Below, piece after piece: positions 33,189-46,137 of a stretch of 64,000 nt of DNA. The stretch covers positions 4,489,526-4,553,525 of the forward strand of contig NC_066513.1 of assembly GCF_024679095.1 (NCBI RefSeq), read 5' to 3'. The stretch comes from Eriocheir sinensis (taxonomy: Eukaryota > Arthropoda > Malacostraca > Decapoda > Varunidae). The stretch's first letter is position 1; each line of letters begins with the position of its first letter. The position numbers and the translations under genes are program-made. The notes beneath the pieces were generated by a model. It was not told where the DNA came from, made no database searches, and saw nothing but the letters and a program-made list of their open reading frames with translations.

Positions 33189-33562
33189 AAATCGAGGAAA
33201 TGGTTAAGAACACTGGGCCGCCTCTGTCTGACACAGCTCGCAAGGAGATCAAAGCCAAGTTGAAGTGCTGCCACAATCAACAGAACAACCCTAACTCTTC
33301 CCAGCGTCGCGCCAACTACTCCAAGTGGGATGACGAGAACCTGCCCATCGCCTCCTTTGCCCTTCAGTGGAGACACATCGATGGGCTTGGAGAGGATACA
33401 GTCTCCTGCTTACTGAAGGTTACTGACAGACAGGAAAGACAGGATGAGACGGAGCCACAGAGCCCTTGCTCAAGAATGTTTCCCTGGTCATGTCCTGAGT
33501 GTTGGGATTGTGTGGTGATACCTACGCACCATTCCAGTCTGTTCACATTGTACTCAAGTTAA
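33189..33562 (+). CDS. exon-like open frame of unknown function
   Basis: The frame follows TTTCTTTCCTACTTCCAG, a good acceptor. It reads EIEEMVKNTGPPLSDTARKE and then SKWDDENLPIASFALQWRHI, with balanced, globular-looking composition up to about residue 75. After that it becomes irregular and ends at 33560. A possible donor, GAAG|GTTACT, lies near 33418, so only the first ~75 codons may be real coding sequence. I do not recognise the family and no partner exon was found nearby. Confidence 0.3.
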
Positions 33563-34263
33563 TATACGTGAATTCATGAGAGTGCTTTTCATCCACACTT
33601 TATCACTGTTCAGATAAATACTGTGGCACCACTTTGATGCTTACACCTCTGTTGTTCTAGTGTGAAGTGCTGCAGCACACAATTGTCCTGCCAGTGGCAC
33701 CAAATTTAAAGGTAGTGAAGCAAATGTTGAGTGAAATAATACAGACACAGCGAGCCGTGATTCATTTCTTAGTTTTCCAGCACTATCACGTGCTCCCTTG
33801 CTGCCTCTTAACTGCCACAAAGGTTTTATGGCAGAGGTTTTATGATCCCCATGTAACATGGTAATACTGTTGTCTCATGGTTGGTTGACTTTTTCTCACA
33901 TTTGGTAGCACTTGGGTTCACACTATCCTTGGCCAAAGGCTGGCTGGTTATGGTGGAAGCAACATTTACACAGAATATTACAGCAAGCAAAATAAACACT
34001 ATTATTGAGCCATGCACATGAAACAATATTCATTACCTGCAAGCCTCAAGCATTGTTTATTGTCCTTATTGCACCAGACCTTGAGTGAACTGTGCATCAC
34101 CACAGCAAGCAAGTGTTGAACAAAGGAAAGCGTGAACCCACATGATGTTAAGTGTGAAGAGCCAATCAGCTCTGAGGCAACAACAGTGCTGCTGCGCTGC
34201 GGCTGGGGTCACCTCCGCCAAAACACTTTTGAGGCAGCTGAGAGGGAGCAGGTTGTGCACCAC
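33563..34263. other. no gene seen
   Basis: Mixed composition; short frames without motifs on either strand. Confidence 0.5.

Positions 34264-35423
<1,160 letters not shown>

Positions 35424-35504
<81 letters not shown>
35424..35504. repeat. (TA)n microsatellite
   Basis: Between the Tigger right end and the oligo(T) of the following SINE. Confidence 0.95.
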
Positions 35505-35512
<8 letters not shown>

Positions 35513-35828
35513 TTTTTACTTGTTAGCCTATAGCACCAGTAGGCTTTCTTCAGGGGCCTGGTGGTTGGTCCCAGCCCGTCATGATGCAGGGAAGTGTTTA
35601 TAGTGGCGCCATCTATTCTTGGCTCATGTTGCCCCCTGGAGCTCATTCTTGATTTACTTGAATGGTTTCCTTTAGAGTCCGGGTTGATGGGTGGTCTTCA
35701 GGAGTGCATGTGGATAGTCTTAGGCTACTCGGCGGTGACTGAAAAAATCCCATGGTAGCGGCGGATTCGAACCCGCGTCGTCCAGAACGCGGTGAATGCG
35801 CGGCCCGTACGCTAACCACTCAGCTAAG
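35505..35828 (-). mobile_element. tRNA-derived SINE
   Basis: On the minus strand the head GAGTGGTTAGCGTACGGG (A box) and GGTTCGAATCC (B box) form a tRNA-like RNA polymerase III promoter. It is followed by ~250 bp of unrelated body and an A-run (35506-35518 as T). The attached body and tail distinguish it from a tRNA gene. Confidence 0.8.
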
Positions 35829-37108
35829 GTCAAGGAGAGACTTTGTCACAGAAAGATGATGGAGCGTACCCAAGTCTTGCTACCAGGCTTGCTGGGCTTC
35901 AGGAGCAGTACAGGGCTTTGTTGCATGAACTAGAGTTCTTCTGAAGAGAGGCAAGGAGTGGTGTGTTGCAAATGGACTCTGACCACCTTACCAAGCTCTG
36001 AGAAAACCCCGCTCTGAGCCTTGAGTCTCAGCTGAGTGCTGTCCTAACAGCAGATGACTGCCTCACATCACACATAAGTGGGCAGAGCTTGTTGTACACC
36101 ATTAGTAAATGATTCCTCGAGATCATGAGACCAAAAAAATCAATACCAGTTAAGAAAGTACCACCACACCATTCTACAGTATCCACAGGATGGAGTGAAT
36201 ACAAGAGTTAATTACACAAACACAGGTGTTCCTCGAGTTATGACATATGCGACCTACGACTGCTTGCACTTATGAGCTGGCCAATAAAATTAGTGGCCAA
36301 TAAAAAACAATAAAGAGAACTGAAAGAAGGCAACTGAAACAGATTTTTGAACATATTGGGAAAAATGACCCAAACAATTAATCCGATAATCTCTGACTGA
36401 GTTAAATTAACAAAGCCTGGAGAAAGAACAAATGCTACATTGTGACGAGAAGCAATAAATGTGTCCACAGGCAGAAAAGACTCTTTGGGGTCTGGGTACT
36501 TCTTCCTCAAGGCCCTCAGTAATAACTTTCCTCAACTGTACCAGAACCAGGCAAAGGCATCAGGGCAGTCCTGCTTAACAAAGACAACACACTATGGTTT
36601 GAAATGATGGTACGCTGCAGTTGTAAGGACGCTAACAGTAAGGTTCAATATTACAGAACATTATTTTTCTGTAGTATAGTACAGTATGAAGGTATGAATG
36701 ATTATTTCCGAACCTTTTTCATACCAAACCACACCTGCTCACGGCTGGGTGTGACCTGTCTCAGTCTTCACTAGACCTGAGGGGAGGCCATCAGGGCAGC
36801 AACAGTAATTAACCTGCCCTGTCCCTGTCCTGACCTGAACCCTGACTTCAAAGGCTTGGTCACTGGGCTGAGGGGTTGGGAAGGTGTGGCCCTGTCTCAG
36901 CCCTCCCATCAGACTTCTAAGCCTGACATTTAACAACTAGCAGCTGGGCTTCAAGTTCTTGTGGTACAAAATCAGGTATGAAAAGTATATTATTTTATCG
37001 TATTAGTGCAGTGCGAACCAATGCACAGGTAGGGTACGAAGTTACAGTACTCATTTTTTCTTTGATAGGAATTATGTTAAATAAATCGTACTATACCGTA
37101 CTACATGC
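35829..37108. other. no gene seen
   Basis: Mixed sequence. Near 36227-36270, GGTGTTCCTCGAGTTATGAC resembles a mariner/pogo-type end, without a partner. The 90-codon minus frame at 36238-36510 has no motif. Confidence 0.45.
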
Positions 37109-37876
37109 TTTTTTTTTTACAGTATAGGGAACGGCTCAAGGGTAAAAAATATCCCGCTCCTATATAAAAAAAAAAGCGTTCAGAGGCGTGGCCGAAAAAT
37201 AGGTCAAATTTGGGAGAGTTGTCCTGATACCCTCCTCTTGAAAGAGTTCAAGTCGTAGGCAGGAGGAAATACAGATCAAGGAAGATTGTTCCAGAGTTTA
37301 CCAGCATGAGGGATGAAAAAGTGAAGATGGAGGTTAACTTGTGCATAAGGTATTTGGACAGTATAGGGATGAGCTTGAGTAGAAAGTCGTGTGCACCGAG
37401 GCCACAGGAGGGGGGGAGGCATGCAGGTAGCAAGTTCAGAAGAGCAGTCATCGTGAATATATCGATAGAAGATAGAAAGAGAGGCAACATGGCGGCGAAA
37501 TTTAAGAGGTAGAAGACTATCAGTAAGAGGAGGAAAGCTAATGAGATGAAGAGCCTTAGACTCCACTCTGTCCAAGAGAGCTGTGTGAATGGAGCCCCCC
37601 CACACGTGAGATGCATACTCCATACGAGGGCATATGGACAGTAAATGTGCGGGGGAGAAAAACTAGCAGAAACGATACAGAACGCCCAATGTCGAAGAAG
37701 CTGATTTAGTGAGAGAAGAGATGTGAAGTTTCCAGTAAAGATTTTGAGTTCAGGATGGACTGAGGATGTTTAGTGTAGAAGAAGGTGACAGCTGAGTGTT
37801 GTCGAAAAATATGGGATCAGTGTTTGGAAAATTGTGTTGAGTTGATAGGTGGAGAAATTGAGTTTTTGAGGCATCT
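37109..37876 (-). mobile_element. jockey/CR1-like LINE (copy D), 3' part
   Basis: The minus strand matches LINE copies B and H from the TQFLHLST region to the 3' end (oligo T at 37109-37118). Recognisable segments are MEYASHVWGGS, SIFYRYIHDDCSSEL and FIPHAGKLWNNLP. A frameshift in the C-run after CMPPP and a deletion near 37640 break it. Confidence 0.8.
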
Positions 37877-38984
37877 GCCCACCAATCACGTTCAGAGTTG
37901 TGTTCACGGCCAGCAAGACCATCAAATCATTCCTCTACATAAGACAAAACACCCACACACTTGGAATTTTCTTCCATATGATGGTGGAGAAACTGCATGA
38001 TAATTACACCACACAAAAGACAGTGTTCCTTACCCATGTGGCAACGTCAATCAACTCGCAGCACTCAAGGCTACATGCCATGACCCTCCCAGCCAGTCAG
38101 TGGGCAGAGTGCAGCTCACCCTCTCTCCCCTGCCAGTGTTTGTTGGTCTACACCTACTCCTCATTTTTTTCTCTTTATGTTTTTTTGGCAGAGTTTATCA
38201 AGTGTCTCCAAAGTTGGAAGCATATCATCGACCGTCTAAGCTTTTACGAGATTATGGGAAAATCTAACATTAAACAGATGATGATGATGATGAAGATATT
38301 AATGATGTGTTTGCAAGAAGGCCGGGAACGAACAGTGAAAAACAAACACGGCAAAGGAGCACCATGTCACTTGCTTCACTCTCATCCCGGGCTTAACATT
38401 AAAGGAACAGTGCATCAGGGCTGGGTGGAACAGTGCAGTTCTGGGCAGGGAGGGGAAGGCCAGGACAGGATTGGGCAGGGCAGGCAGCTCAGGAATAATA
38501 ACTCCTTTCCCAGTCCTAGAATAAAAAAAATAACTTCATCATGTAATATTATTTTCTTTAAGTAATTTTATATTTTGTTTCAAGAATTATTGAGTTTGTT
38601 TTTGTATCTTTCATGATCAATCCTTCAATAAGTTTGGATGAATGTGTCCCTATTAAAGCCTTGTTATAATGCTGGCACTTGGTGATCAATAAATGTAAGC
38701 CAGTTGTATAGCAAAGGGTGCCTGCATCAGGAAAAATATAAATTATTATCATATACAGGATTTGTCATTCACAACACAATGTCTCTGTGGATTAATAACC
38801 TTTCATCTCATGTTACTGAATACATGATGAAGCTAGGCAAGTGATGATGGGAACTTTATCCAGATTCAAAGGCTGGTCTCTCAGCAGCAAGAGTATCACC
38901 AGAAGTCCACTACCATCACATCCAGTTGAGGCAATAGTGTAGTACTCTGCATTGGCTCAGCTCTCTGCACAGGGCTCCAGGCAA
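37877..38984. other. no gene seen
   Basis: A plus-strand frame at 37900-38565 lacks any domain and contains a GAT-repeat (38278-38295). AT-rich towards the end. Confidence 0.45.
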
Positions 38985-39995
38985 GGCTATATAGGAACAC
39001 GACTGGATAATGAGTAACACCGTTTTTCCTGCCTATGAATCAAGTTATGTAACCTTTCCCTGAAGATATCCGTTGTCCTAACACTCACCACATTACTGAT
39101 TTACTGTCAAGCCTGTTCCACTTGTCCTCCACTCTACTGGTGAAATAATTCATGCCAAGCACTTTACTGAGTTTGAATTTACTTAGCTTTAAACCTAACT
39201 ACCCTGTGTCCAAAAGATAATAAGCTATTCTTAACAGAGGCTCAAGGGCCAATGTGACATGAGCACCGAAGCCACAGAGAGCAATTGCACATGCCCTAAA
39301 CTTAGCCATTACCCTACTTGTGCAACTGAAGGCTTGGAGGGTAGGGCTTACTAAGACGCTTAAATTTCTTTCTTAACTAGACCTGCGTAGGGGAGTGTCA
39401 TAAAAATAGTAACTACGTAATGGGGGTTTTCTTCTTACACCAAAAACACATTTCCTGGCGCTGAACTCCACCAGCCATTCCATGGAACAATCTTATAATG
39501 TGTCAAATCTGGTGCAATATTCTGTAGTGACAACAAAGGAAACTGGTGGGTGATAGGGGCAGGCCAAGGTCATATTTATGTTACAATTGCATTTCTATGC
39601 ACGTACTTCTTTTCTGTTATCTTGTACGAGTGTGGCAGGAGATGAGCACAGGATTGTTTTCAAGGTGTGGCAGCGTGCACAGTCCAGGCATTCACTGCCT
39701 GCCAAAGCCCATCCGTGAGTTTCCGCTGACCTCACTACATGCGGCAGTAAAATATGCGGCAGTGGCCAAGTGTTCAGCATGCGGGTGTGGTGAGCCCGTG
39801 AACCTGTGTCCGAGTCCTACCAAAACACTCTGATTTTTTTTCTATTTCAGTTACCATGTCTAACTCTGCATCAAGCACAGACGTGCGACCATTATCACCT
39901 ATTCTCAAACCCAAGTCACTGATAAAAATGGGAAACAGTGGACTCAGTACAGAACCTTGTGGAACCCCATTTGTTACTGATGATTTAAACTCCAT
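38985..39995 (-). mobile_element. decayed LINE, RT remnants, interrupted by a SINE
   Basis: On the minus strand the order is [20 protein letters not shown] (RT motif, 39995-39910), LVSPTLQAFSCTSRVMAKF-like sequence near 39300-39360, and NYFTSRVEDKWNRLDSK (39170-39110). This is the normal order of a CR1-like ORF2, with many frame changes. A SINE fragment lies at 39748-39840. Confidence 0.5.
39748..39840 (+). mobile_element. tRNA-like SINE head fragment
   Basis: GCAGTGGCCAAGTGTTCAGC (A-box region) and GTCCGAGTCC (B box), then CTACCAAAACACT. It matches the start of the SINE at 42411-42769. Confidence 0.65.
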
Positions 39996-40917
39996 TTCCT
40001 ATAGCTGAGCCAAGTTCTAGTTCAGTTCATTGATTTCCCAGCTATTCTGTGAGCCTTTATTTTCCCAACAGACTTCAGTATGACGTGAAAATATAATCAA
40101 CTTTATTCACAAAATTTACAAATACTTCATAACCTAATGACCATTTACACTGTACAACTTACTTGGCTACTATTTACACCATAGTACTACTACCACCTCT
40201 CAATGAGGGCCAGGGTGCGGCCAAGGCGGAGCTACAGTTGTGTCCCAAACCTGTCGCGCGACTATCTCTCTGGAAACATCTCTTTTATTGCTGAATGATT
40301 TAAATTTTTGCTGGTATTTTTTTTTTCTGTTCGTTTATTATAATTAATTTTACTTTAAGTAATTTATTAATGTTTTACATATGGCACCATATGACCTCAC
40401 TAAGTTTAGTTGCTGCAGATGTGCGAGAGTTAGCTTCTGAAACTTAATTGAAAATTTCTTCATACTGCTTCTCCTTCACAAAATACTGGCTTACGGTGAA
40501 GACAGTTTCTCTGGCTTGACTATGTAGATGCGAGGAAAGAGTTGGCTGAGCTGTCATTGTGTCTGTGTCAAGACGTAACGTGGGCTGAGGGGCCCATGAG
40601 AGCACTCCACCCACTGCTCCACACGTGACTCATGTCACCTTGGGTCAGTGGGTGCTGCCGCTCGTGATAGGTTTAACAAATATCTATCTATCAAGAAGAT
40701 ACCAAATTTTCTACTTATATTTCTTCAAAGTATCTTATAAATATTATTGTTAAATCCTTTACCCACCTTAGAACTGCATTGAAAGTCAATTAAAGTAATA
40801 ATATTTTCTTAGCACCACTGTAAAATATGTATGCCACATTCCTTTATTGCTGTATAAAAACCTTATTCATGACTAGTTTACTTTTCTTTGATATGTCATA
40901 ATATTTGCATTAAACTT
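39996..40917. other. no gene seen
   Basis: AT-rich with no coding motif; ends in TTTA repeats that belong to the next SINE's tail. Confidence 0.5.
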
Positions 40918-40920
40918 TTT

Positions 40921-41200
40921 ATTTATTTATTTATTTATTTATTTATTTTTTTTTTTTTTTTGGTATTTCGTTGGGGATATACCCCAATGGAGGAAGGCGG
41001 TGCATGCCGCGCAACCCCCCAGACGGCTGGAAGGGAGATACCCAGTTCTTTCAAGGAGGAGGCCCAACAACGGGGCTGAGGGTGTCGGAAAGAGCTCACC
41101 TTTCCACCCCCATTGCACCGGATAGGTCTCGAACTCACGCTCCAGCATCCCGCCGAAGCGCAAGGCGGATCGAGACTCTACCACGGGACCACGGGAGCCC
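40921..41200 (-). mobile_element. tRNA-derived SINE, second family
   Basis: The minus-strand head has CGTGGTAGAGTCTCGATCC (A box) and GAGTTCGAGACC (B box), then a ~170-bp body, an A-run (40950-40961) and a (TAAA)n tail (40918-40949). Confidence 0.75.
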
Positions 41201-41847
41201 CCCTTAAACTTGTTTTAGTATTTGTTATATCTTATTTGTGTTGCCTTTTACATATATCACACAGTCACATCAAGGCTTTGGGAGAATTGGCAAGGCTGGA
41301 CACAAGCATTTGCCCCACCCTGTAGTCCTGCAAGTCTGGCACCACACAGCAAGGCTCACACTGGACGGCTGCGCTTCCTGAGCCACTTGTGTTGGTCTGT
41401 CAATTAGAGTTGAGCTTGCATGCTGTTCTTAGGTCCTGGTAGCCTCTAGCTAGTTGCCCAGCCCTCTGAAACATTACCTTGGATTAATATGGGATGTCAG
41501 AACTCACAGTAATGGGTACATACTGTATGGGCCATATTGTTAAAACATTATGGTGCTCAAGTTCACCTATTTAACAAGGCTTTCAGAAGAGTTTGGGTCA
41601 TTTCCAGGGGTAGTGTTATGACCCTGGTGGTAGTTTAAGCCTCCTTCTGTACCCCAAACCTAAAAAAAAAACCCATTCATTATAACCTGACTCATCAAAA
41701 TTGCAGCCGTCTAACAATAACTCTGTATACCTTCAGGATCAGAGAGGCAATGGATGCAAGGCACTGACAGGTAGATGGAATGTGTACTTACCTAAGCCTT
41801 GTGCCATGTACTGTAATGTCATTGCACCACACATACTATGACACATT

Positions 41848-41852
<5 letters not shown>
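41201..41852. other. no gene seen
   Basis: Mixed composition, no motif or repeat identified. Confidence 0.5.

Positions 41853-41926
<74 letters not shown>
41853..41926. repeat. (CT)n microsatellite
   Basis: 74 bases of CT. Confidence 0.95.
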
Positions 41927-41927
<1 letters not shown>

Positions 41928-42024
41928 AATATAATCTTGTTTTCTTGCTTCTTTTTATCCTCCTGTACAGAACAACAAGTTGCAAGCACTTTTTTGAATG
42001 CAGAGTTAACAGGCATCTCCTTAC

Positions 42025-42370
42025 ATAGAGAGGAACTGGCTTGTGAAGAGCGTAGTGGATGAATGAGACAAATAAAGCAGATACATAGTTACGTAGTGTC
42101 AACTGGATAAAACTGCACCACACATGCTTCACCTACCTACCTGAGCCTTACACAAAGAAGAACTGGTTTGTGAATAGGGTAGTGAATAATGGGACAAATA
42201 AACCAGATATTTACTAAATGTTATTACTACAAATAGAAGTTTAAAATGGAAGACAGACATACAGACAGAGACGACATAGGATGGTGAACAGCTGATCCTT
42301 TGGAGACACCAAGCAGCCACGTGTAGACTGACTAGCCTCCTGTAGTCTCCTTGTATTCTGTTGTACTGCC
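42025..42370 (+). mobile_element. decayed CR1-like LINE 3' end with a partial duplication
   Basis: GAACTGG-TTGTGAA-AG-GTAGTG (NWF-x-N-R-V-V) occurs near 42031 and 42160. The end near 42330-42360, TAGCCTCCTGTAGTCTCCTTG, parallels the end of the LINE at 6441-7801 (GGCCTCTTGTAGACTCCTGC). Confidence 0.5.
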
Positions 42371-42410
42371 GACTAAGAGCAAAACAGCTGACCATCTTTT
42401 GACAAGCAGG

Positions 42411-42769
42411 ATGGGTAAAATATGCAGCAGTGGCCGAGTGTTCAGCGTGTGGGCGTAGTGAGCCTGTGGACCTAGGTTCGAGTCCCACCAAAACACAATG
42501 ATTTTTCAAACCATTGCCGAGTGGCGGAATATTACTCACATGCTGCCCAGATCTTCAATCAACCCTAACTTCCGTGACTTTGGTCAAGAGGAGCACCGGG
42601 GGGCAGCATGGACCAACTAAAGCCATACATCAAGGCAGACACTGAGAATAAATGAAACCTGTGCCCCTAACGGCCTGGGATCACCCAAGAGACCCCTCAA
42701 AACCAGAGCTATAGCAGCACCTGTAAAAAATAGTTAAAAAGATAAATAAATAAATAAATAAATATATGA
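42411..42769 (+). mobile_element. tRNA-derived SINE with (TAAA)n tail
   Basis: A-box region AGTGGCCGAGTGTTCAGCG, B box GGTTCGAGTCC, ~270-bp body, and tail GATAAATAAATAAATAAATA. Same head as 39748-39840, likewise preceded by TAAAATATGC. Confidence 0.8.
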
Positions 42770-42795
42770 AATACAGTATACCCCGCATAAGTCGG

Positions 42796-43928
42796 ATCTG
42801 GATCTGGATCTTGATTAATGATGCGCAGGGCGCCCGTACAGGTGCACACCACTCATATTTGTTGGGTGTTGGGGGGACGGTGGAGCCGAGTGTGCAGGGG
42901 AGGGAAGTGAATCAAGTGTAATTGTTAGTGTTGGTGAGTTGTGGTGACAAGTGAGTATGTATTTGTTTTTTTTAATGAGTCTATTGTACCGCAGTCCACA
43001 ATCTGTTGAGGGAGGCTGTTCCAGTCACGTATGGTGCGTGGAAAGTATGAGTGCTTGTATGCGTCAGTGTTAGTGTGATATGTTTGGTATTTATGGATGT
43101 GTGTGCTACGAGTACGTTGATTGTTTGCGTTGTGTAGGTATGTTTGTGGGTCAATGTCAATGTGAGTGTTTGTGATCTTGTACATAAGTGTAAGTCTGTG
43201 TGCTTGTCTGCGTATGTGAAGAGGGTCCATGTTTATCTGTTGTTTGATCCGTGTTGTGATGCCAGGCGTTCGAGTGTAATTGTTTGTAATGAACCTTGTC
43301 ACCTTGGTGTTGATTTGTTCTAACCTATCAATGTTTCTGTGTGTGTAAGGATCCCACACCATGGAGCAGTATTCCAGTGTTGGTCTCACAAGTGTGTCAT
43401 AAGCTGTGTTCAATGTCAGGTGTGCAGTTATGTAAATTCCTTCTCAGGAACCCCAGTGTTCTGTTGGCTGTGGCATTGATATGGTCAATGTGGGTGTTGA
43501 ATTTCAAGTTAGTTGATTCTAAATTTGAATTGTGGAGAGTGTAAGTGTGATGGATGGAGTTGTACGCTCTGGTGAATCTTAAAAGTTTGCATTTGTCTGG
43601 TCGGAAGTGCATCTGCCAGGTGCGCTCCCACCGCTCGAGGGCGTCCAAGTCGTTTTGTAGTAGTCTGCAGTCGTCAGTAGTCTTTACTGCTCTAAACAGT
43701 AAACTATCGTCGGCAAATAGTCTAGTGGAAGAGTTAGGCGTTGACAGTGGAAGATCGTTAATGTACAGGAGGAAAAGAAGGGGGCCTAGAACGGTGCCTT
43801 GTGGGACACCTGAAGAAACAGGGACAGTGTCAGATGAAGATCCGTCAAGAAGAACACGTTGAGTCCTGTTAGTAAGAAATGCAGTTCAATTTTAATGTCA
43901 GTCTTTTGTGCGGGACTTTGTCGAAGCT
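42796..43928 (-). mobile_element. 5'-truncated LINE, RT to 3' end
   Basis: Minus-strand order: FDKVPHKRLTLKL at the 5' edge, SSGVPQGTVLGPLLFLLYINDLP, RLFADDSLLF (catalytic), WERTWQMHFRPDKCKLLRF, then after a frameshift near 43400 VRPTLEYCSMVWDPYTHRNI and YFPRTIRDWNSLPQQIV. The 3' end carries (AGATCC)n at 42796-42815. At least one stop or gap follows FDKVPHKRL. The 5' edge is fused to the Gypsy protease. Confidence 0.8.
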
Positions 43929-44908
43929 GCCACTGTCAACAAGTCCATCCACCTCCGCTCCCTTGATTAAGACTTTTACAACTGCCTTTGCGAGTGAACC
44001 AGGGGTAGCTGCAGAAGTAACTGTTGCTAGCGTTACATGGTCACCAAAATCCGTACACGCACTTGCTGTTGTTGAAGACTTACCTCGACACACTTTGGCA
44101 AAGTGACCTTTCTTCTGACACTTATGACACAATGCTTCACGTGCTGGACACTTGGGGCGGGGATGCCTTGGGAGACCACAGAAGAAACACTTGGCACTTA
44201 CAGCGGCAGCCACAGGGCAGGCTCCTCAGTAACTTCTTTGATGGTACTTGAGTTAGGCGTTGCAGCACTTACCGCCTGAGAAGGCTGAGTACTGTACACT
44301 TCAGAATTCCTTTGAGCGGAATCCAAGGCTCTCGCCTGGTCAAACATGGTGGCTAAGTCCAGGGTTTTATTCTCCAGGAGGCGCTGCCGTATTGCTGGTG
44401 ACTGCAGACCACTTATAAACGCATCCCGGATAGACTCTTCACAATATTGAAGAGCTGTCACAGTTCGGAAGTTGCAGTCCTTACTCATAGTTTTCAAAGC
44501 TTGAAAATATTCGTCTAAGGACTCACCAACTTACTGGCGGCGAGTTGCAAGGCGGTGGCGTGCAAAAACTTCGTTTGTGGGCTTGACATACTGTGATCTT
44601 AGGGCACTAATAGCACTGTCATAGGTAGCACATTCAGAAACAATCTCGTAGATTTTTGGCGACACAAAGTTCGTGAGTAGACCCAGCTCATCGACGTTTT
44701 CTTGTGGAAGAGCTCCCAAGAAGTTTTCAAAAGTCCTGAACCAATGCTTCCATTCCTGGGCCGCTGTTGATACAGCGGGGTCACAGTCTAGCCTCTCCGG
44801 TTTCAGCAGGCGTTCCATGTTGTAGCCCCTGTTTACTGGAGGTGTGGTGGTGGTTGCAGCAGCCTGGGTCCTTGTCCAGTGTCCTTGGGACCACTTGAGC
44901 GCCACCAC
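43929..44908 (-). pseudogene. Ty3/Gypsy gag and start of protease
   Basis: From 44908: an N-terminal region with MERLLKPERLDCDP and WKHWFRTFENFLGALP (capsid-like), then LQYCEESIRDAFISGLQSP. Two canonical CX2CX4HX4C knuckles (CFFCGLPRHPRPKC, CHKCQKKGHFAKVC) follow, and then the retropepsin start VKVLIKGAEVDGLVDSGS with its catalytic D-S-G. An in-frame TAA lies at 44531-44533 and a frame change near 44215. Immediately after DSGS the frame continues, still open, into the LINE sequence for ~18 codons. Pol is otherwise missing. Confidence 0.8.
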
Positions 44909-44912
44909 CCAA

Positions 44913-45545
44913 AAGACTTTAAGCTGAATAAATTGTTGTGATAAAACACAAACCTTTTCCCAAGGCTTTATTCAGCTTAAAGTCTATGCCATACTCTGTA
45001 AACAGAGAGAGAAATGTTATACAAACAGCAGGGGTAAAACACAAACAACCTAATACAAGAACACGTAATATACAAACAAAACACTATAAATGCTGAAGCT
45101 ATGATCATGTGGTAATATCAGTGTTGTAGCAATAATAATGCAGAGATTGGAGTAGATACCTACCAAGCTGCTTGAGCTGGTGAGGGCTGGCTGGACACTG
45201 GCAGCTGCAACTAAACCTAGCTGCCATTACTGCTCCCCAACCCAGTGTTGCCAACCCAGGAACTACAGTGTAGCCAACCTAATAATAACATTTTAACCCT
45301 AACAGTCCCTTTATAGAGAGAGTCCCGACAACCTAAGATTTGGACGCCATTATTGGCCCTGTTTTCGCCGCGCTTTTCAAACGCTGGCACACGCTCTGTT
45401 TTGTATTTCTGTTTCACAGCTATACGGGTCGTCCACTGAAACTGAGCACACTTGTGTCAGACCTGCACACCTTCCCCTAACAGCCAGCAGGGAGCCAGCA
45501 GCCAGCGAGCTCTGGGAAAGTAAATAAGAGACAGTTTGTGTCTAC
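44913..45545 (-). other. possible 5' LTR and leader of the Gypsy element
   Basis: On the minus strand, upstream of gag, a TCTATAAAGGGA box (~45310) is followed ~340 bp later by AATAAA (~44965). Near gag there is GGTGGTGGCGCTCAAGTGG, which could hold a TGG-type primer site. GACTTTAAGCTGAATAAA and its inverse (44913-44984) form a possible stem. There is no second LTR to define the edges. Confidence 0.35.
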
Positions 45546-46091
45546 ACCAACAGGTGTCGCCAACCCACCATTACGCCCTTATACTTTACCATAATTTGGT
45601 CACCAGCCGTTGTAATGTGCTGTAAGAAAGTGACAGGAGATTGTTATTAGCTTTATGATCAGCCACTGTCTCAGTATAGGCACTCAGTAACCCACGTAGC
45701 CTGTGATATAGGCGTGTCACGGCGGGCTGCTGACGACCTTGAGAGGCGGCAGCGCTCAGAGGGTACGGAGAGACTTTAAACAAGTCTGGGTGCTTCTCTT
45801 TGGGTGCTGCTGCTGTGATGAATGGATTTAACAATACTTATCGCTGTAAAACATTATCAGCAGCACCTACATATCCCTTCATCGCCTGACCCTTGCCCGC
45901 AGGGCGCTGCCTCCTGAACGTCATGAGCCTTGATACATTTGTCATGGGCCACGTGGCTGACACACTACCCAAGCTCCATCATTGCAAAGGCACTTTGCTT
46001 CCTTTCCGTTACCTGCTTGCATTAAACTTTAGCATATGGTGAGCAAAATTTGTGTAAAGTACTTATGTGGGGGTGGAGGGGGCTCTTGTGT

Positions 46092-46137
<46 letters not shown>

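Noticed and set aside
35755..35828. A tRNA gene on the minus strand
   Set aside because: The boxes are attached to a ~250-bp body and an A-run, so it is a SINE. No clean acceptor stem was seen.
37900..38565. 221-codon plus-strand frame
   Set aside because: No motif, contains a GAT repeat coding a Met run, and low-complexity ends.
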